Below, in pieces: positions 33,952 through 43,761 of a stretch of 61,013 bases of DNA. Below the pieces are notes generated by a model, which worked only from the letters and a program-made list of their open reading frames with translations, was not told the origin of the DNA and ran no database searches. Positions within the stretch are counted from its first letter, which is position 1; the number at the start of each line of letters is the position of its first letter. The stretch is taken from the NCBI GenBank assembly GCA_026692905.1, contig JAPLNL010000029.1:1-61013 (forward strand), written 5' to 3'. This stretch comes from Planctomycetota bacterium. GTDB taxonomy: Bacteria > Planctomycetota > Planctomycetia > Pirellulales > Pirellulaceae. Made by a program: the position numbers and the translations under genes.

Positions 33952-34167
33952 TTAGCCCGGCAAAATAGTGTGTCTTTCGATCGTTGATCGGTTAAAGGGC
34001 GAACAGCAAAACAACGCCAATGTCGAGACTTGAAGGCTTCGTAACGTCGCCGGAAGTTTTAGAAAACTTAGTTGTTGGGGGTCTTCTCTTCGGGTTCGAT
34101 GAGCGTCATCGAATCCATCATGGGCGATTTATTCAGTTTTGTTGACAAAAATGCGGAGATCTTCGCG

Positions 34168-35127
34168 ATGGAAATCCATACTCGTTGTTGTGCTTTTATG
34201 CTCACATTTCTTTGGCTTAACGTTGCGAGCCAGCTAGATGCTCAAGATGACAAACTGGAGGATCGACTAGCCTTCTTGCAACTCGAGCGAAATGACCTTG
34301 ATCAGAAAAAAATGTCGGTTCTTATCGAAAAGTATCGAGTTTCAGAATCGGTGGTGCTTGGGGGAGCTAGGTTGTCAGGTGACAGGATACTTCAAAGGTA
34401 CATGTGCGATGGAAGAGCAAAGGTGCGAATTGACGCAATCAAATTGAATGCTTTGGGCGACGAAGATATCAACAAATCGCTTACCGAGGCTGAAATAGTA
34501 ACTCCCGTAAAGGGGATTCACTATCGCGGTAAGTTTCCCGCGGACCAAAAGTTCCTCGCTTTCGAGGTTCGAGCTGGCGTTATGGCGGTTGATACTTTTT
34601 CATGCCGAAAGCACCCATTCGAAATTGCAACGACATCAGCGACTGGAAATAGGAAGGATGGAGACAATAATTCGATGCTAGAAATCTCGCCCAAAAACAA
34701 AAAGATCATTGAAGAAAAGGTACTCCCTGACGGTAGGAGTTATTGGAAGTTTTACGTCTCTAACGATGCTGCAATCGGTCTCACGTTCAACAAGGATGAG
34801 AGCTGGTGCATTGAGCAGATGGAATGTTTTGCCGATGATTCGAACCTGTCGAATACTTTGGAGTCGGATGCAAAAAAATTGAAGATGTATGCGAGTACCC
34901 GCTCGCAATGGAAAAAAAATTCAGATGACCAGCTACTCCCATCGCGTGTATTTCTCGAGTCGGACGACAATGGAAAGGAGTCATGGGAGATTCGATTTGC
35001 AGATTGGAAATTTGGGGATCAGGTTGATACATCCCTTTTCGACGAGGTCAATTTCACAGAGGAAAAGATCAAAAAGTCGATTGACTTTCGGAAGGTCAAA
35101 AAGATGTTCGATGATTTACCCAAATAG
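34168..35127 (+). CDS. secreted protein of unknown function
   Basis: 319 aa from the ATG at 34168 (GGAG about 10 bases upstream), where a signal peptide begins: MEIHTRCCAFMLTFLWLNVASQLDAQ. A longer frame from 34072 adds 32 residues before it. A charged segment follows (LEDRLAFLQLERNDLDQKKM), then a mixed alpha/beta body with repeated strand-like stretches. It vaguely resembles lipoprotein-carrier-like folds, but no motif supports this. Third of the secreted trio lying between the M20 gene and its remnant. A+T-rich compared with the flanks. Confidence 0.78.
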   Translation: MEIHTRCCAFMLTFLWLNVASQLDAQDDKLEDRLAFLQLERNDLDQKKMSVLIEKYRVSESVVLGGARLSGDRILQRYMCDGRAKVRIDAIKLNALGDEDINKSLTEAEIVTPVKGIHYRGKFPADQKFLAFEVRAGVMAVDTFSCRKHPFEIATTSATGNRKDGDNNSMLEISPKNKKIIEEKVLPDGRSYWKFYVSNDAAIGLTFNKDESWCIEQMECFADDSNLSNTLESDAKKLKMYASTRSQWKKNSDDQLLPSRVFLESDDNGKESWEIRFADWKFGDQVDTSLFDEVNFTEEKIKKSIDFRKVKKMFDDLPK

Positions 35128-35265
35128 TTCGTATATTCCAAGATTGGCTTGCGTTTTATCACAATAGCAACGGCCATTAATGGCATTGCTGGCAGTCTGT
35201 CCCTCTAAATTTCGTGCGTGCCGAACTACAGCATTCGGTTCTTTCCGTTGATGTGACATTCGGAC

Positions 35266-36426
35266 CTATATCTCATCAAAACTGAGCACGCAACGACGGT
35301 AAAATTCCGACGCTCGCGCGACTTGTTGCAATTCGATGTACTCTACCGCTGCATGGGCTTGATCGATACTGCCGGGCCCGAAAATAATGGTCGGAATCCC
35401 TGCGCGGCCAAGCTTACTGGCATCGCTGCCAAAGGGGACACCGATGGGCTGGTCGTTCTCTCCCATCGCTTTCAAAACGTTTTGGGAGGCCAACACGATG
35501 GCGCTCGAGGGATCGACCGTCCATGCTTCGTCGAGCAGCATCGGTTCTTCCATTCGAACATCCATTTCAGGAACCTGTTGCTTTAATCGATCGATCAGGT
35601 TTTGATAGTGCTTCCAAACTTCGGCAACCGATTCGCTCGGAAGCAATCTTCGATCGATCTCGATCACGCAACTATCCGGAACGAAGTTGACTTGCACGCC
35701 ACCGGCGATCTTGCCAACGTTGCAACTAGCTGGACCAAGCAAAGTATCCGGTGCCTGCGCAAGTGCAACGTGCTCTTGTTCGAAGGCCAATACGATGCGG
35801 GCCATGTGATAGATGGCGTTTGTACCTAGATGTACTTTCGAGCTGTGTGCCGATTTGCCATGAGCATGAATGCGCCAGCGGAGCACTCCTTTGCTGGCGA
35901 TTGCAACCCGAAGATCGGTTGGCTCCGCCACAATGGCGGCGTCTGCCTTGAGTTCCTTGCATAAAGTCGTGACTCCTTGAAAGGAAAACTCCTCGTCCAC
36001 GACCGCAGCCAGCAAAACATCACATGGAGGTACCGTCCCCTGTTCTTTCAACGCCGCAACAGCATGCATCATCCCGGCCAAGCCCGCTTTCGTATCGCAC
36101 GACCCCCGTCCAAACATCAAGCCATTTTCCACCGTCGGCTCAAAGGGAGGGATGGTCATGCCCTGGACGGATACGGTGTCCATGTGGGCTTCGAGCACGA
36201 TGCGGCGGTTTGAGTCGACTCCGGGTAAACGAGCGATGACATTCGATCTAGCTTCGATGGCCCCGTTCGCATCAATAACTCTCTGTTGCCAAGTCTCGAT
36301 TCCACGGTTCGCAAAGAAACGCTCGACGTAGCGAGCGATTTCGGCTTCTCCGGGGCCATTATCGTAAAATGCGTTGACGCTATTGATGCGAATGAGATCG
36401 GCCAGCGTTGAGCTTAGGTCGGTCAA
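35266..36426 (-). CDS. M20 family peptidase / deacylase (ArgE/DapE-like)
   Basis: 386-aa dinuclear zinc hydrolase of the acetylornithine deacetylase / succinyl-diaminopimelate desuccinylase group. Metal and catalytic motifs: EAHMDTV (H81, D83), GRGSCDTKAGLAG (Asp), VVDEEFSFQG (Glu-Glu) and SKLGRAGIPTIIFGPGS near the C terminus. The start is a TTG at 36426 overlapping the upstream stop as TTGA, with AGGGG about 8 bases before it. Coupling to the PLP lyase gene points to amino-acid catabolism. Its 3' end is duplicated, in decayed form, at 31881-32018. Confidence 0.92.
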   Translation of the reverse strand: MTDLSSTLADLIRINSVNAFYDNGPGEAEIARYVERFFANRGIETWQQRVIDANGAIEARSNVIARLPGVDSNRRIVLEAHMDTVSVQGMTIPPFEPTVENGLMFGRGSCDTKAGLAGMMHAVAALKEQGTVPPCDVLLAAVVDEEFSFQGVTTLCKELKADAAIVAEPTDLRVAIASKGVLRWRIHAHGKSAHSSKVHLGTNAIYHMARIVLAFEQEHVALAQAPDTLLGPASCNVGKIAGGVQVNFVPDSCVIEIDRRLLPSESVAEVWKHYQNLIDRLKQQVPEMDVRMEEPMLLDEAWTVDPSSAIVLASQNVLKAMGENDQPIGVPFGSDASKLGRAGIPTIIFGPGSIDQAHAAVEYIELQQVARASEFYRRCVLSFDEI

Positions 36427-37442
36427 GATCGGTCCCCTTCTTGAAGATGGCGATCAAAGGTATCGATGTCGACGTTGCGTCCGCTCAAGACGAGCACCAC
36501 GTCACCTTCGCCGCTCAAGTCGATCTTATTGCAGAGGGCCGCAGCGATTGTGATTGCGCCCGAAGGTTCAGCACGCAAGCCGTGGCGAGTGTACATCCAC
36601 TTCATCGTCTGTTGTATTTGATGATCGGAAACGACTGCCGATTCACGCACATGCTTTTGAAGGATGGGCCAATTGTTAACACCAACGTCATAGGACAACA
36701 GGCCATCGCAAATGCTAGTCGGCTTGGGCAAGCGGACTCGTTCATTGGCTGCTAGCGATTGTCGGAAATCGTCCGCTCCCTCTGGTTCCACTCCGATGAT
36801 GCGAGCGGACGGGAAGTTGGCTGCGATCGAGATGGCATGCCCTGCCATCAGTCCTCCGCCGCTGACCGCACAGACGAAATGCGAGATGTCGCGCCGATCG
36901 TGCGATAGCGTTTGTGCTATCTCGAGCCCACCGACTCCGTTCCCAGAGATCACATAGGGATCGTCGTAAGGGGAGGCTTGCAATGCGTTTTCATTTTCAG
37001 CGATCTCGCGAGCCATCTTGTCGCGGGCGCCCGTCAAGTGATCGGTTACGATGTCGTACGTGCGAATCTCGGCGCCAAACGATCGGGTCAGTTCGAACTT
37101 CACTTTTGGCGCCGACTCCGGCATGACGATGATCACGCGTTTGCCGTACCGCATGCCGGCATAGGAAATTCCGGATGCGAAATTGCCTGACGAATGGGCC
37201 GCAACGGGTCGCGTTTCGAGATCGCTCAAGTGGTTGGCCATCCAATTGAGTGCCCCCATCAACTTGAAAGAACCAACGGGTGTCCAGCCGTAGTCTTTGA
37301 TCCAAACACGACGACTTGCAGCTAGCCCCAATTCTTTTTCCAATGCATAGGAGCGAATCAAGGGTGCTGGTGAAATGTGCTGCAACATCACTTTTTGGGC
37401 AGCTTGAACATCGTCTAGCGATACGGGGAGGGTCGTAGTCAT
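36423..37442 (-). CDS. PLP-dependent threonine/serine dehydratase-like enzyme
   Basis: 339 aa, fold-type II pyridoxal phosphate enzyme of the threonine dehydratase / serine racemase / hydroxyaspartate ammonia-lyase group. The Schiff-base lysine is K60 in VGSFKLMGA, AHSSGNFASG is the asparagine-loop motif, and SGGGLMAG near 195 binds phosphate. No C-terminal ACT domain, so it is a catabolic-type enzyme rather than a regulated IlvA. It overlaps the downstream M20 gene by 4 bp, so the two are co-translated. The substrate is a beta-hydroxy amino acid by family, otherwise unknown. Confidence 0.9.
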   Translation of the reverse strand: MTTTLPVSLDDVQAAQKVMLQHISPAPLIRSYALEKELGLAASRRVWIKDYGWTPVGSFKLMGALNWMANHLSDLETRPVAAHSSGNFASGISYAGMRYGKRVIIVMPESAPKVKFELTRSFGAEIRTYDIVTDHLTGARDKMAREIAENENALQASPYDDPYVISGNGVGGLEIAQTLSHDRRDISHFVCAVSGGGLMAGHAISIAANFPSARIIGVEPEGADDFRQSLAANERVRLPKPTSICDGLLSYDVGVNNWPILQKHVRESAVVSDHQIQQTMKWMYTRHGLRAEPSGAITIAAALCNKIDLSGEGDVVLVLSGRNVDIDTFDRHLQEGDRS

Positions 37443-37826
37443 GGGGGAACTGAAGGGTTTCTATCGCTTGCCGGCCTGTTGTTTTCGTCCAGTGAATTGG
37501 AGATTGTAGCGGAATGCTCAGGACGGTTGGGGCTTGACCCCACCGTCCGCTGCTTTGGAGTTCTAGATTCAGCTCGCCCGATCGCACAACTCTGGCTTCA
37601 TTTCACTACTCGGCGCCATTAGAACACCAGAGCGGTGTCCGGTCGGGACAAGCCCGAACCGGAAAAAAAGTCAACTATCAAAAGTCACTGTCGGCAGAAT
37701 TGACTTGCCAAAGTCGCACCTGCCGGATGCGACTTTGGAGGCGTTACGACCCTTCGGCCCTAAATACAAATATCGCAACTTCAAAGCTTACGCTTCGGGG
37801 TGGGGAATTTCCATTTGCCTGTTCAC
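37443..37826. other. intergenic region with palindrome
   Basis: A 384-bp spacer with no gene. It contains a perfect 11-bp hairpin with 9-nt loop (ccaaagtcgca 37708-37718, tgcgactttgg 37728-37738) related to hairpins at 46851-46901. Further GC-rich stretches include gacggttggggcttgacccc at 37521-37540. It follows the stop of the DUF1501 gene, so one hairpin may end that transcript, but there is no T-run. Confidence 0.55.
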
Positions 37827-39290
37827 CTACGCGATAATATCTTTCGCAACTTGGCCTGCGACGTCCGTTAAACGGAAATCGCGACCGGCATAGCGATAGG
37901 TGAGACGTTCGTGGTCCATGCCGAGCAGATGCAGGATCGTCGCATGCAAATCGTTGACATGCATTTTGTTTTCGACGGCATAATAGCCATAGTCGTCGGT
38001 AGCACCGTATGCGAAACCACCTTTCACGCCACCGCCAGCCATCCACATGGTAAAGCCGTGAGGGTTGTGGTCGCGTCCGTCAGTGCCTTGTGCGGTTGGA
38101 GTACGGCCAAACTCGCCTCCCCAAAGAACTAGCGTATCTTCCAACATGCCTCGAGCCTTCAGGTCGGCCAAGAAACCTGCAATCGGCTTGTCGACCTCGG
38201 CTGCGTTCTTGGTATGTCCTTGATAGAGATTGCTATGCTGATCCCACTGGACTTCGCTGTCGCTGTGGGTCACTTGCACAAAGCGGACACCGCGTTCGAG
38301 AAATCGACGAGCCATCAAGCACTGTCGCCCAAAGTTCTCGGTGATCGGATCATCTAGACCATATTGTTGCATCGTAGCGGCGGTCTCTTGCGAGAGATCT
38401 TGTATGTCCGGCATCAGGCCCTGCATGCGATAGGCGAGTTCGAACGAATTCAAACGTCCCTCGAGTGCCGCATCTTGACCTGTGGTTTGGAGGTGCTCGC
38501 GATTCATCTCGGCAATGAGGTCGAGTTGTCGGCGTTGTTCGGGGAGGTCAATTCGGGAATTGCGGAAATGTTTTACCGTGGCTTTGACGGCGGCTAAGCT
38601 CGCGTTGCCGATCGGAGTCCCCTGGCAATAAGCTGGCAGAAAGGCGGAGCCCCAGTTGTTCACGCCGCCATGAGCGAGTGTTGGGCAAATGGTGATAAAG
38701 GCAGGCAAGTCTTGATTCTCGGTACCAAGACCATACGTTACCCAGGAGCCGAGACTCGGACGAACGAACTGGTCACTTCCCGTATGAAGTTTCAGAGCGG
38801 CACCTCCGTGGGCTGGATTGGTACCATGCACGGAGCGAAGGATACAGAGATCGTCGATGTGTTTGGCGACGTTTGGGAACAGATCACTCACAGGCAATCC
38901 ACTCTGGCCATATTGTTTGAACTTCCACGGTGACTTGAGCAAGTTCTCCGCTTTTGCAAACAAGACTTTCGGCAGCTCGAACGGAGCAGGCTTTCCGGTA
39001 TCGCGAGTCAACATCGGTTTCGGGTCAAACGTGTCGACTTGAGAGGGACCACCTTTCATGAAAAGGAAGACGATTCGCTTGGCTCGGGCTGCAAAGTGCG
39101 GTAGCTTGGCCGCCAACGGTCCAGCATTAGCGTCCTGGATTGCGGACGCTTGCATTTCTTGACCCAGCATGGCGCTGAACGCCAAGTGGCCGAAGCCTAT
39201 TGCAGAACACTTCAGAGCCTGTCGGCGCGTTGGCATTGAGGTTGGGTAATGGATGGAAGGTAGGTTTTGGATGGTAGGAGAGGTGCTCAT
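37827..39290 (-). CDS. DUF1501 (Tat-exported sulfatase-like) protein
   Basis: 487 aa from ATG 39290, giving a Tat-type signal with R22-R23 (PTRRQALKCSAIGFGH). DUF1501 is an alkaline phosphatase-superfamily domain: RIVFLFMKGGPSQVDTFDPK, WVTYGLGTENQDLPAF, FGRQCLMARRFLERGVRFVQ, TLVLWGGEFGRTPTAQG, and DHNPHGFTMWMAGGGVKGG. It sits 17 bp after a PSD1-family gene, the standard planctomycete PSD1-DUF1501 pair. The pair is widespread in this phylum and linked by context to polysaccharide breakdown; no activity is established. Confidence 0.93.
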   Translation of the reverse strand: MSTSPTIQNLPSIHYPTSMPTRRQALKCSAIGFGHLAFSAMLGQEMQASAIQDANAGPLAAKLPHFAARAKRIVFLFMKGGPSQVDTFDPKPMLTRDTGKPAPFELPKVLFAKAENLLKSPWKFKQYGQSGLPVSDLFPNVAKHIDDLCILRSVHGTNPAHGGAALKLHTGSDQFVRPSLGSWVTYGLGTENQDLPAFITICPTLAHGGVNNWGSAFLPAYCQGTPIGNASLAAVKATVKHFRNSRIDLPEQRRQLDLIAEMNREHLQTTGQDAALEGRLNSFELAYRMQGLMPDIQDLSQETAATMQQYGLDDPITENFGRQCLMARRFLERGVRFVQVTHSDSEVQWDQHSNLYQGHTKNAAEVDKPIAGFLADLKARGMLEDTLVLWGGEFGRTPTAQGTDGRDHNPHGFTMWMAGGGVKGGFAYGATDDYGYYAVENKMHVNDLHATILHLLGMDHERLTYRYAGRDFRLTDVAGQVAKDIIA

Positions 39291-39307
39291 GCTGTTTTCC
39301 GTGATGC

Positions 39308-42124
39308 TTACCGAATATACATGAATTCGTTGCTTGCCATCAGACTCTGGCACCATAGAGACCATCGTCTTTGCGAAAATTGGCTGCCATTGGAATCGCT
39401 GGAAGCATTGGGAATATTGGCTTCACCGATAAAAGCAATGGCTCGCTGGACTTCCGCTTGCGTTGGCTCGCGTCCGACTGCAAGCTGGTAGGCCAATTGG
39501 ATTCTCGCGGCGCTGTCCATTGATTGTTCGGAGAGTCTTTTCACCATTGCATCTGCGGAGTCCATCAACAATTCGGAGTTCATCACCAGTAACGCTTGTG
39601 GTGCGACGGTCGTCGAGTTGCGATGTCCTGTCGGAGTTGTTGGGTCTGGGAAGTCAAATTGTTCGAACAGCGAGTAAAGGTTGTTTCGAATGACTGGCAA
39701 ATAAATAGCTCGACGCAGGCTCTCATAATTGGTGTGATCGATCGACGTGTGGTCGAACACGAATTGACGGTTTCTGAGTGGCACCGACTTGCCGCCTAAC
39801 GCAGTATCCAAGCGACCGCTCACCGCCAATACGGCATCGCGAATCTGTTCAGCGTCCAACCGCTGCAGTCGAAACTTCCATCGCAATCGGTTTTCAGGAT
39901 CGATACGATTCGCGACCGAATCATCCGGGTGCGATGATGTCATTTGATACGTGTTTGAGGCCACGATCAATCGATGCAAATCTTTGATCGACCAGCCACT
40001 GTTCATGAAATGGTCTGCGAGCCAGTCGAGCAGCTCGGGGTGCGATGGTCGATCGCCGAGGCTACCAAAGTTTTCCGGTGATAAGACTAATCCAGAACCA
40101 AAATGCCAGTCCCAAATGCGATTCACAAAGACGCGGGCGGTGAGAGGATGGTCCTTGTTGGCCATCCATTGGGCTAGCTCCAATCTGCCGCTGTGTTCGG
40201 CGGGCAAGGTAAAACTTGTTTGCGATACCAACATAACCGTTGGGAATCCACGAGGGACTGGCTGCCCAAGATTGCGATGACTTCCGCGGATATGGATCGG
40301 CAACTCCGAGATTACTTTGTTCTCCGAGACGCCCATTGCGGAGCGGGCGTCGGCGGCGTTGCTTTCAAAGACTCGCGATTCCTCGGACAATCGATTGTAT
40401 TCCGCAAGCGTTGTTGCATCGAGCGCCATGTCTGGCTTGGCCGGCACTGCGAGTAGTCCTGACGTATCGAACAGCGCGGCGCGAGCAGCTTCCAAGCGAG
40501 GATCGTCGAGCGTGTTCGTTTTCGGATTGGCCTTGCGAGCGGTTTCCAAGGCTGCATTGGCATCGGCAAACAACGCGCGATAATGCAGCTCAATCCCGCC
40601 AAGATCGTTTGCCTCGGCCAGCTCATGCCAGCGGGCGAAGACAGGGTCCTCGCGTCGATTGGCCAAGTGGCGACGGCTGTGATGGAGGATATGCGCGTGA
40701 AGCCCTTGTGGTTCGGCTATCTCTTGGATCGTAGTGAGAGGCGTCTCGAGATTGAACTTCGCGGCGGCGACAAGATAGTCGGCTACTTTCGCCCTCGCTT
40801 CCTTGGTTATACTCTCTACCGCTTTGTTTTTTACGGCAGCGATGGCGGCTTTCTTTTCGGTGATGGTCTTCTCGAGTTCTTTGATTGCCGCCGTCTCTTC
40901 GTCGCTTGCAAAAGAGTATTCGTGCCAGTGCTTGATCGCGCCCATGTTGGTGCCGTCATACGTTTTGGTGCTCTTGAAAATGGCAGCCAATGCGTAGTAA
41001 TCCGATTGCTTGATCGGGTCAAATTTGTGATCATGACATCGGACGCAGCCAATCGTCATTCCCATGAACGCTTTTCCTAGTGTGTCCAATTGCTCATCGA
41101 TGGTGTCCATCTCAAGTTTATCTCGATCCGGTTCTGCTAGGACTTTAGCACCGAGCATGAGGAAGCCGGTGGCTGTCTTGGTTTCTTGGTTCGCTCCCTC
41201 CAGCAAATCGCCAGCCAGTTGTTCGACCAAAAAACGATCGAATGGCTTGTCATTGTTGAATGCATCCACGACATAGTCTCGGTATCGCCAAGCGTTGCCA
41301 TAGGCGAGATTTTCGTCCAGTCCGTTGGAGTCCGCGTACCGTGCAACATCGAGCCAATGGCGACCCCAGCGAACGCCATAAGCGGTCGAACTCAAAAGGC
41401 GCTCGACGAGGGTTTTGTATGCGTTGGGGGACTGGTCAGCGAGGAACGCGTTCACCTCGTCTGGCGTAGGTGGCAGTCCGATGAGATCGTAAGTCAAGCG
41501 GCGAATGAGAGTTCTTTTATCGGCTTGCGGTGCAGGATGAATTTTGTTCGCTTCAAGCTTAGCCAAGACAAATGCGTCGATCGGCGTTTGGACCCAATCA
41601 GGATTTTGAACTTCGGGCAGGGGTGGCTTGGTCACAGGCCGGAACGACCAGAATTGGCGTCCGTCATCAATGCTCATGCCGACGGGTTTCGGCGCCGTGC
41701 TTGTTGGATTGGCGATTCTGGGATCGGGAGCTCCAGAGGCGATCCATTTTTCGAGCGTCTGCACTTCGGCGGGCGTTAGCCGATTCTTTGGGGGCATTTG
41801 CAAGTCGGGGTTGGTGTAACGCACGGCGTGGACGAGCAAGCTGCGTTCAGGATCACCAGCAACGATGGCCGCACCAGAATCGCCCCCTTTCAAAACACCA
41901 TCGCGCGTATCGAGGAGCAAACCGCCATTGGAATCTTGGCCGGAATGACATTCGTAGCATTGCTTGACCAATAGTGGTCGAACCGATTTCTCAAACTCTT
42001 CCAGTTCGGTTTTTGAGAGTTCTTGGGATATCGCTTTGGTTGCGAAGTTGGATGCAACGAACGCTGTAACGCAAACCGCGACGATACGCATAGCCAGTCG
42101 AAGGATGTGTGGCTTGTGCTCCAT
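39308..42124 (-). CDS. PSD1 family protein (PSCyt1-DUF1549-DUF1553)
   Basis: 938 aa from ATG 42124 (42130 also possible), with a signal peptide around LRLAMRIVAVCVTAFVASN. Domains in order: a planctomycete cytochrome C domain with haem-binding CYECH and AVRYTNPDLQMPPKNRLT; DUF1549 with RRLTYDLIGLPPTPDEVNAF and a second CxxCH in GCVRCHDHKFDPI; and DUF1553 with ANKDHPLTARVFVNRIW, RPSHPELLDWLADHF and LRWKFRLQRLDAEQIRDA. Two haem sites imply redox function outside the cytoplasm. The partner DUF1501 gene follows immediately. The length is normal for the family. Confidence 0.94.
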   Translation of the reverse strand: MEHKPHILRLAMRIVAVCVTAFVASNFATKAISQELSKTELEEFEKSVRPLLVKQCYECHSGQDSNGGLLLDTRDGVLKGGDSGAAIVAGDPERSLLVHAVRYTNPDLQMPPKNRLTPAEVQTLEKWIASGAPDPRIANPTSTAPKPVGMSIDDGRQFWSFRPVTKPPLPEVQNPDWVQTPIDAFVLAKLEANKIHPAPQADKRTLIRRLTYDLIGLPPTPDEVNAFLADQSPNAYKTLVERLLSSTAYGVRWGRHWLDVARYADSNGLDENLAYGNAWRYRDYVVDAFNNDKPFDRFLVEQLAGDLLEGANQETKTATGFLMLGAKVLAEPDRDKLEMDTIDEQLDTLGKAFMGMTIGCVRCHDHKFDPIKQSDYYALAAIFKSTKTYDGTNMGAIKHWHEYSFASDEETAAIKELEKTITEKKAAIAAVKNKAVESITKEARAKVADYLVAAAKFNLETPLTTIQEIAEPQGLHAHILHHSRRHLANRREDPVFARWHELAEANDLGGIELHYRALFADANAALETARKANPKTNTLDDPRLEAARAALFDTSGLLAVPAKPDMALDATTLAEYNRLSEESRVFESNAADARSAMGVSENKVISELPIHIRGSHRNLGQPVPRGFPTVMLVSQTSFTLPAEHSGRLELAQWMANKDHPLTARVFVNRIWDWHFGSGLVLSPENFGSLGDRPSHPELLDWLADHFMNSGWSIKDLHRLIVASNTYQMTSSHPDDSVANRIDPENRLRWKFRLQRLDAEQIRDAVLAVSGRLDTALGGKSVPLRNRQFVFDHTSIDHTNYESLRRAIYLPVIRNNLYSLFEQFDFPDPTTPTGHRNSTTVAPQALLVMNSELLMDSADAMVKRLSEQSMDSAARIQLAYQLAVGREPTQAEVQRAIAFIGEANIPNASSDSNGSQFSQRRWSLWCQSLMASNEFMYIR

Positions 42125-42225
42125 TTGCATTTTGGTGATTCGACCTCCCGATCGAGGGAACTCTTGTGTTTTGTCCGCCGAAGCGGTGTGAATCTTCCAG
42201 TGTAACAAGAAACGAAGGCAAAGTC

Positions 42226-42251
42226 GTTGGTGTTCCAAGCCGGTACACCAA
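42226..42251. repeat. gttggtgtacc palindrome, copy 2
   Basis: gttggtgttcc (42226-42236) and ggtacaccaac (42241-42251) form an 11-bp hairpin with a 4-nt loop and one imperfect pair. It sits in the divergent promoter region between the PSD1 gene and the NHL-repeat gene. Confidence 0.7.
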
Positions 42252-42358
42252 CTGGTCACCAACAAATCGCTCTTCTACTTCCCAAAGTGCTGCTCACTTC
42301 GATTACAATTCACGGAATCCAATTTGGTTTCCCACCCTCTCAACCCCACCTATTCACC

Positions 42359-43396
42359 ATGAAGCACCTGCTAAACCTTTCGATTTTGAAATCCGTACTG
42401 TTCGTTGCTTTGATCTCATCGGCGAGTTTCATTTCGCCCGTGTCCGCTCAAGAAAAAGCAGCTAAAGTCCAACCCGTACGAATGGGTTGTGGGCTCATGA
42501 CCTTCGACACGGTCCCTGGCTGGGGGCTACGACCTGACGGTAAGTCTGCACTTGGGCCGACTCACGGCGGCGTCGTCGTTGATAAAGCGGGCAACATTTA
42601 TACGAGCACAGACGCTGGAGTAGTCATCTTTTCACCCGAAGGACAAGTCATCCATTCGTATCTCGGCAAAGAATACTCACGAATGCACGACATGGAAATT
42701 CGGGAGGAAGCGGATGGCGAGTTCATTTATGCCGCAAGAAACGCTGATGCCGAAGGGATCAAGTTCAATATCAAGAGTGGCGAAATCGTTCTCAAGCTGC
42801 CTTTCCCGAAGGAATCTGGCCTGAACCTCAAGCAGTTCAGTCCGACTGCAATCACCGTTGCTCCGAACGGAGACATTTTTCTATCCGATGGTTATGCCAG
42901 CAACCATATTTTCAAGTTCGACAAGACCGGCAAGTACTTGATGCACTTCGGTACGAAGGGGAACGATCTCAAGCAATTTAATACGGCGCACGGAATGACG
43001 CTCGATACACGCTATGAACCGCCTCGACTTTTGATTTGCGATCGCAATCACACCCCCAAGGGGCGGTTAGTGCATTACGATCTAAACGGCGAGTTCATCG
43101 AAGAGATTATCACCGGCTTAGGAATGCCAACTTCGGCAGCGGTGCAGGGTGATTATGTCTCGGTTCCAGACTTGCATGGACGCGTGGTCATTCTCGATAA
43201 GTCAAATACGATCATGGCTGTCTTGGGGCACAATCCAGATCCAAACCAAGGTAAAAACTACAATGTCCCGCAGGATCAATGGGTTGAAGGGGTGTTCAGC
43301 GGAACGCACGGATCGTATTGGGATAAAGACGGCAACCTTTATGTCCAGGACTGGAACGTCTCGGGCAGAATCATGAAACTGGTTCGGGTCAAGTAG
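42359..43396 (+). CDS. secreted NHL-repeat beta-propeller protein
   Basis: 345 aa from the ATG at 42359, which begins a signal peptide (MKHLLNLSILKSVLFVALIS, cleavage near VSAQ). NHL-type blades are visible: HGGVVVDKAGNIYTSTDAGV, ITVAPNGDIFLSDGYASNHI, HGMTLDTRYEPPRLLICDR and SYWDKDGNLYVQDWNVSG. The pattern resembles the propeller of peptidyl-alpha-hydroxyglycine lyase and related proteins. Binding or lyase activity towards a carbohydrate-linked substrate is possible but unproven. It is divergently transcribed from the PSD1 gene with a palindrome between them. Confidence 0.87.
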   Translation: MKHLLNLSILKSVLFVALISSASFISPVSAQEKAAKVQPVRMGCGLMTFDTVPGWGLRPDGKSALGPTHGGVVVDKAGNIYTSTDAGVVIFSPEGQVIHSYLGKEYSRMHDMEIREEADGEFIYAARNADAEGIKFNIKSGEIVLKLPFPKESGLNLKQFSPTAITVAPNGDIFLSDGYASNHIFKFDKTGKYLMHFGTKGNDLKQFNTAHGMTLDTRYEPPRLLICDRNHTPKGRLVHYDLNGEFIEEIITGLGMPTSAAVQGDYVSVPDLHGRVVILDKSNTIMAVLGHNPDPNQGKNYNVPQDQWVEGVFSGTHGSYWDKDGNLYVQDWNVSGRIMKLVRVK

Positions 43397-43761
43397 GACG
43401 GTTCCGAATGCGATTCAATCGCGAATGAGATGGCATTTTTTAGTCTGGGGTAAAGTTCGCTGTGCGAACGAAACCCCAGGCACAAAACCAAATAGGGACA
43501 TACCACTTCCGAGGGAGACATAATGTCTTGAACTGCGGAGCAGTGCCATTGGATAGCCACGGATGCAATCCGAGGTTAGCGATACAAAATGATTCCGGAG
43601 TCGCAACGCGACGGCACTCATGCGTATGGCGCGTGGTAAATAATAGCCAACCGTACGCTTGGCCGAGCCAAACCCAAACCGCCAATGTCGATCTTAGTCG
43701 ACAACCGAGGCGAACGCCGTGCGTCTAATTTTGATTTCACCCATAGAGGCGTCGCCAATCG
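43397..43761. repeat. spacer with two-module repeat, copy 1
   Basis: A 365-bp spacer without a gene. Module one is a palindrome, 43444-43480, with tctgggg / ccccagg ends around gttcgctgtgcgaac. Module two, about 43531-43620, reads aactgcggagcagtgccatt, then agccacggatgcaatccgag, then gagtcgcaacgcgacggcac. Both modules recur at 50808-50970 in the opposite order. Module two is built of three short hairpins. Confidence 0.75.
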
